Source: a virus. Taken from it: a stretch of DNA of 32,185 bases. The position numbers and the translations under genes are program-made. Positions 29,152-32,185 of this stretch are shown in pieces. The DNA lies in IMG/VR virus record IMGVR_UViG_3300019377_000003, positions 1 to 32,185 of that record; one strand, given 5' to 3'. The notes under the pieces were generated by a model. The model had not been told where the DNA came from, ran no database searches, and worked only from the letters and a program-made list of their open reading frames with translations. Position 1 is the first letter of the stretch; each line of letters begins with the position of its first letter.

Positions 29152-29817
29152 ATGAGCAAGCTGTTTTCGAATTCCACGCCCGCCACGGTAACGAACGTCG
29201 CCCCTGGGCTCCTGATGTTGTGCCTACTCGCGCTCGCCGGCTGCGCTGCAGACGCCACGGGCGACGAGCTCGACCCGGGCGATGAGACGCAGCTGCTCGA
29301 GGACGCGGGCGCTGGCGACTCTGCAGTGAGCTTTGCCGACGCCGACCCGCCGCCGCTGTACGAGCAGGCCGCTGGCCGCGCTGCGCCCGTACCGGTTCCC
29401 GTGCCCGTCGTGGATGCCGGCTCGACGCCGCTCGTCGACGCCGATGGTGGTGCTGCGGGTGCGCCTGCGGTCGAAGCCGACGCGGGGACTGGTTCTGCTG
29501 GTTCTGGCGCCGCTGGCAGTGCGGGGACCACCGCGGGCACGGCTGGCGGCGCGGGTGCCTCGGGTAGCGCGGCCGGCGCCGGTGGTGCGCTCCCGGTCGA
29601 GCCTCCGCCGAGCTCGCCCACCAGCTGTCGGTTCCCGGTGTCCGAAGTCATCCTGACGTGTGCGAATCAGCAGGTGTACGGCTGGCTACTCCGCTGGTCG
29701 GTGAGCGAGTCGACAACGGTGACCTGCCTCGACACCGGGTACCCACAGTGCGTGCGCGGCGCCCGTTGCACCGCGATGAAGTCGAACGGCACGGTCGAAG
29801 TCGGCGCCTGTCAGTGA
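29152..29817 (+). CDS. Ala/Gly-rich lipoprotein, host-like cargo
   Basis: 221 residues. A lipoprotein signal ends LLMLCLLALAGC (lipobox LAGC, C31). The mature chain is acidic, then a Pro/Val stretch (PVPVPVPVVDAG), then a low-complexity Ala/Gly/Ser/Thr linker of about 40 residues, then a small C-terminal domain of about 65 residues with six Cys (SCRFPVSEVILTCANQQVYG; TVTCLDTGYPQCVRGARC) that may form three disulfides. This plan is frequent among myxobacterial lipoproteins. It would be displayed outside and may be a lysogenic conversion gene. The ATG has a TATTAG box four to nine bases upstream, and only a weak Shine-Dalgarno. A frame extending upstream overlaps the previous gene and is rejected. 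Confidence 0.65.
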   Translation: MSKLFSNSTPATVTNVAPGLLMLCLLALAGCAADATGDELDPGDETQLLEDAGAGDSAVSFADADPPPLYEQAAGRAAPVPVPVPVVDAGSTPLVDADGGAAGAPAVEADAGTGSAGSGAAGSAGTTAGTAGGAGASGSAAGAGGALPVEPPPSSPTSCRFPVSEVILTCANQQVYGWLLRWSVSESTTVTCLDTGYPQCVRGARCTAMKSNGTVEVGACQ

Positions 29818-29862
29818 AGCGCGAGACGCAGGGCGCGATCGTCGTCGTCGTCGTCGTGCACG

Positions 29863-30498
29863 TCAGTATTCCTCTGGCAGTAGCAGCGTGGTCGAGCTGC
29901 GGTCCGCCTCGGTGATGATCCACAGCGTGTTATCGCCGTGGCCCTCGCTCGGCTTCGACTCATCGATCGGGTACGCGCTGAGCACTCTGCAACCGTCGAC
30001 AAGGCTGCGGTCATTTTCGGCGCGATCTTCAGCGCAACACACGCCCCAGTCGCCCGCGGCGTGACGCATCAAGCAGCGGCTGAGCAGCTCGCCGTCGAGC
30101 GCAGACGCGCCGGGTGTCGCGACGACCTGCCCGAGCTCGAATCGAGCAGTCGCGCCCGCGCGTTCCATGCACGAGTGACAGACGCGATGCGGCGAGCCGC
30201 GCGACACGACGTCGTACATCGCTTTGATCTCCTCGAGCGTTTCAGCGCCGCGCGTCGTGCGCTCGTACGCGCCTAGTGCGAATGCAACCGCTTGCAGTCG
30301 ACACACGTCTGAGTCTTCGTCACCCGGCGGCAGCCCGAGCTGCGTTATGCGTGCACGCAGCTCGGGACCGCGCAACGTGCGCGCATCTGCGTACGCTGCC
30401 GCGACGTGCCCTTGCAGCTCGCCGCGCATCGCCCGCTGCTGCTCGTCGACGGCTTCGTCGATGCGGTCGATGATTGTATCGTGATCGAGTTCGGTCAT
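29863..30498 (-). CDS. Conserved HxxGDWG-domain protein of unknown function
   Basis: 211 residues, with ATG at 30498 overlapping the stop of the 62-residue gene (ATGA); a longer frame to 30549 overlaps that gene and is rejected. The N-terminal half is helical (RIDEAVDEQQRAMRGELQGH) with a VCHSCMERAG Cys pair (107, 110). The C-terminal 95 residues match a widespread plasmid- and phage-borne domain I recognise but cannot name: FELGQVVATPGASAL, RHAAGDWGVCCAEDRAENDR, RVLSAY, and LWIITEADRSSTTLLLPEEY. It is the last gene of the recombinase operon. The function is unknown; horizontal mobility of the domain is known. Confidence 0.65.
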   Translation of the reverse strand: MTELDHDTIIDRIDEAVDEQQRAMRGELQGHVAAAYADARTLRGPELRARITQLGLPPGDEDSDVCRLQAVAFALGAYERTTRGAETLEEIKAMYDVVSRGSPHRVCHSCMERAGATARFELGQVVATPGASALDGELLSRCLMRHAAGDWGVCCAEDRAENDRSLVDGCRVLSAYPIDESKPSEGHGDNTLWIITEADRSSTTLLLPEEY

Positions 30499-30683
30499 CG
30501 TTTCACCACCGTGTGGCCATTGCGTCGGGCCCAATCGCCGGCAGGCCACATCACCTCAGCAAACGTTTTTTCGCTCGGCACCGGCTTGGTGCTGTACAGA
30601 CACTCGCCCTTCGCGGTCACCACGTGCGCGACCAGGGTGTCATTTGCGCGGTCGATCTCGACCGTGATCCGCACGACCGTCAT
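30495..30683 (-). CDS. 62-residue hypothetical protein
   Basis: A small globular protein with strands and one helix: MTVVRITVEIDRANDTLVAH, ECLYSTKPVPSEKTFAEVMW, PAGDWARRNGHTVVKR. The start overlaps the recombinase stop (ATGA at 30680-30683) and its stop overlaps the 211-residue gene, so the three form one leftward operon. No family recognised. Because it is coupled to a recombinase, an excisionase-like role is possible, but no HTH is visible and this is speculative. Confidence 0.55.
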   Translation of the reverse strand: MTVVRITVEIDRANDTLVAHVVTAKGECLYSTKPVPSEKTFAEVMWPAGDWARRNGHTVVKR

Positions 30684-32185
30684 GGCTCGTTGTCGCTCGG
30701 TAGCTTCACAAGCGAGGGCCGCGAGCGCTGCACGATGCCTTCGCGTTGGAGCTCGCTCATCACTGCCGCGGTGACCGACTTCGCGATCGCGGGCGTCATG
30801 GCTCGGACGAGCTCGGCGAGCACCCGGCCCGGCAGCTCGACCCGTAGCTCGTGCTCCAATCTGCGGACGTGATCCTGGAGCTCGGCGACCTGGGCTTCTG
30901 CCCGCGATTTGCCATTCGCACCCGGCAGCACGGGGCTGGAGCTGATCGCGTCACTGGTATTTGTTGAGTTTTTAGGCATATCGGCTACTTGTGAGTGTAG
31001 CACAAAATCTTGCGAGAACTTTGGTTTTGCCAATGATTGCGCATGCTTAGCGATCAGCGTGGCAGGACCGTGGCAACTGGTCAGCTCTCCGCCGGTTGGG
31101 GAGGCGGGCCCCGTCACGGTTGCACGCAGCTCGGGGATGGCTTGATCGAGCGGCACGAAGTCACGGTTGAGTAGGTCGAGCTGCTCGTACGTGTCTGCTG
31201 CGCGCTGGTACGTCTTCAGCATGCGCGAGTCGACGTGCGCGGTGTGCTCCTGCACCTTCGAGGGCGTCCAGCCGATGGCAAGCTTGATGGTGATGAACGC
31301 CCCGCGGTAGTCGTACGCGACCACGTGGCGGCGCTGAGCGGTCGCCTCGAGGAGCTCCGGCCGGCGCTCGAGCACACCCGCGAGTCCGAGGTGTTCGCGG
31401 AACCGCTCGGCGAGATCCTCGAGCGGGATCGGGCCGCCGTCGTCGTCGATGAACAGTAGGTCACTTCGCTTCGCGTTCGGCCGGTAGCGGGCCAGGTACG
31501 CGCGCACCGCTTCGCGCGTCCCCGGCGTCATCGCGAACATGATGCGTGCGTCGGTCTTGGTGTCGTCGCAGCGCACCGCGTTCTTGTCCAGGTTCACGTG
31601 CTCGATGCGCAGCGCTACGACGTTGTGCGGGCGCATCCCTTCGTGACCGAAGAACCCCCAGAACACCCGCCAGTGAACGGACACCGCGTCGCAGGCGAGC
31701 AGCTCCGCATCATCGTCGGGGTAGATCATCGCCTTGGCTTTCCTCGCCGCGGGCGCAGGCACCCAGCCCGTCGGCAGCGGTGACTTCTCGATGTACTTGC
31801 ACGGGTAGACGGCGATGTTCATCAGCGCGCGGAAGCGTGCGAGCACATTGCGAGCTGAGTCGTGCTCGAGGCCGGACGCAGACAGGTTCTTTTTTACGCG
31901 GTCGGCGACCTCGAGCGCAACCTGGTCGAGCGGCACCTCCCCGATCAACGGGTACACCCACTTGCTCAGGAGATCGTCGGTGTGCTGCGCGGTGCGGTCG
32001 CTCATGATGCGCCTGACGAAATCAACCCTGTGCAGCTTGTACAGCGTGCCGTTGGTCCACTGCGTGCCGAGCTGTCTCACAGTCAGAGCGGTCGACGGCG
32101 GGCGCCAGCCGCCAATCAGCTTGTCGACGAACGCGCACGCGACGTTGAGCGTCTGCTCTCCGTGTGCCGCAGCAACCGCACTCAG
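30680..32185 (-). CDS. Tyrosine recombinase/integrase, 5' end outside the window
   Basis: The frame is open to the right edge (501 residues visible), so the start lies beyond 32185; a GTG at 32080 is only an internal codon, and the residues before it (PSTALTVRQLGTQW) belong to the N-terminal arm or core-binding domain. Numbering from that GTG, catalytic positions are R150 (GHEGMRPHNVVALR), K175 (DTKTD), R259 (AYDYRGAFIT), H282 (EHTAHVDSRM) and nucleophile Y291 (LKTYQRAAD). The usual H in HxxR is Tyr256. About 165 residues after the catalytic domain contain a Ser/Thr/Pro-rich linker and a coiled coil (AEAQVAELQDHVRRLEHELR), unusual for integrases. It likely mediates prophage integration. Confidence 0.82.
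   Translation of the reverse strand: MSAVAAAHGEQTLNVACAFVDKLIGGWRPPSTALTVRQLGTQWTNGTLYKLHRVDFVRRIMSDRTAQHTDDLLSKWVYPLIGEVPLDQVALEVADRVKKNLSASGLEHDSARNVLARFRALMNIAVYPCKYIEKSPLPTGWVPAPAARKAKAMIYPDDDAELLACDAVSVHWRVFWGFFGHEGMRPHNVVALRIEHVNLDKNAVRCDDTKTDARIMFAMTPGTREAVRAYLARYRPNAKRSDLLFIDDDGGPIPLEDLAERFREHLGLAGVLERRPELLEATAQRRHVVAYDYRGAFITIKLAIGWTPSKVQEHTAHVDSRMLKTYQRAADTYEQLDLLNRDFVPLDQAIPELRATVTGPASPTGGELTSCHGPATLIAKHAQSLAKPKFSQDFVLHSQVADMPKNSTNTSDAISSSPVLPGANGKSRAEAQVAELQDHVRRLEHELRVELPGRVLAELVRAMTPAIAKSVTAAVMSELQREGIVQRSRPSLVKLPSDNEP

Noticed and set aside
29840-29856. Short TCG trinucleotide run
   Set aside because: Only about five units in a short intergenic stretch of GC-rich DNA; no sign of function.
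1-32185. Search for tRNA genes, an att site, CRISPR arrays or a Mu-type transposase
   Set aside because: None could be recognised by eye; att sites would probably lie beyond the right edge near the integrase start.

Overview
The window is most of the late region of a contractile-tailed, Mu-like phage or prophage with high-GC DNA. It holds packaging, head, tail, baseplate, fibre and lysis genes, then an accessory right end and a tyrosine recombinase that runs off the right edge. Head and tail proteins resemble the Mu group (DUF935 portal, gpT-type capsid, DUF1320 gp36, gpG, contractile sheath, gpW/gpJ/gpI baseplate). No DDE transposase or MuB-like gene is visible; the recombinase suggests site-specific integration instead. 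The host is uncertain. Dense GC-rich coding plus one Ala/Gly-rich lipoprotein of a style common in Myxococcota (Polyangia) make a myxobacterial host my best, low-confidence guess. No tRNA, rRNA, CRISPR array or insertion sequence was found.

Layout. 1-2780: the tail of an upstream gene, two terminase-small-type DNA-binding proteins and the large terminase, all translationally coupled. 2777-4661: a leftward cassette of five small genes of unknown function sits inside the structural region. A rightward HTH gene (4730-4948) diverges from it across a 68-bp gap holding a perfect inverted repeat. 4990-9751: portal, S49-type protease with a nested scaffold start, decoration-like protein and major capsid protein. 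9841-13906: neck and tail completion proteins, sheath, tube, and a tail assembly chaperone with a likely -1 frameshift. 13910-20569: tape measure, hub, spike, gpW, gpJ and gpI. 20574-25110: a fibre and receptor-binding module of mostly unknown proteins, including a 708-residue protein with three lectin-like (LamG/ConA) domains, two of them recently duplicated. 25107-26808: lysis module with two TM proteins, a zinc amidase, a small Cys-containing protein, a spanin-like lipoprotein and a 37-residue TM protein.

26812-28402 (leftward): a GREB1/TET-associated-type glycosyltransferase behind a ParB-domain protein, a pairing that suggests DNA base hypermodification, though no oxygenase or methylase is in view. 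28531-29817 (rightward): two small Cys-rich zinc-type proteins and the host-like lipoprotein. 29863-32185 (leftward): recombinase, a 62-residue protein and a 211-residue HxxGDWG protein, coupled by ATGA overlaps.

Genes are packed with 1-4 base stop/start overlaps (ATGA, TGATG, GTGA), which fixed most start choices. No gene-free stretch exceeds 300 bases. Long ORFs antisense to structural genes are composition artefacts of GC-rich DNA and are not annotated.
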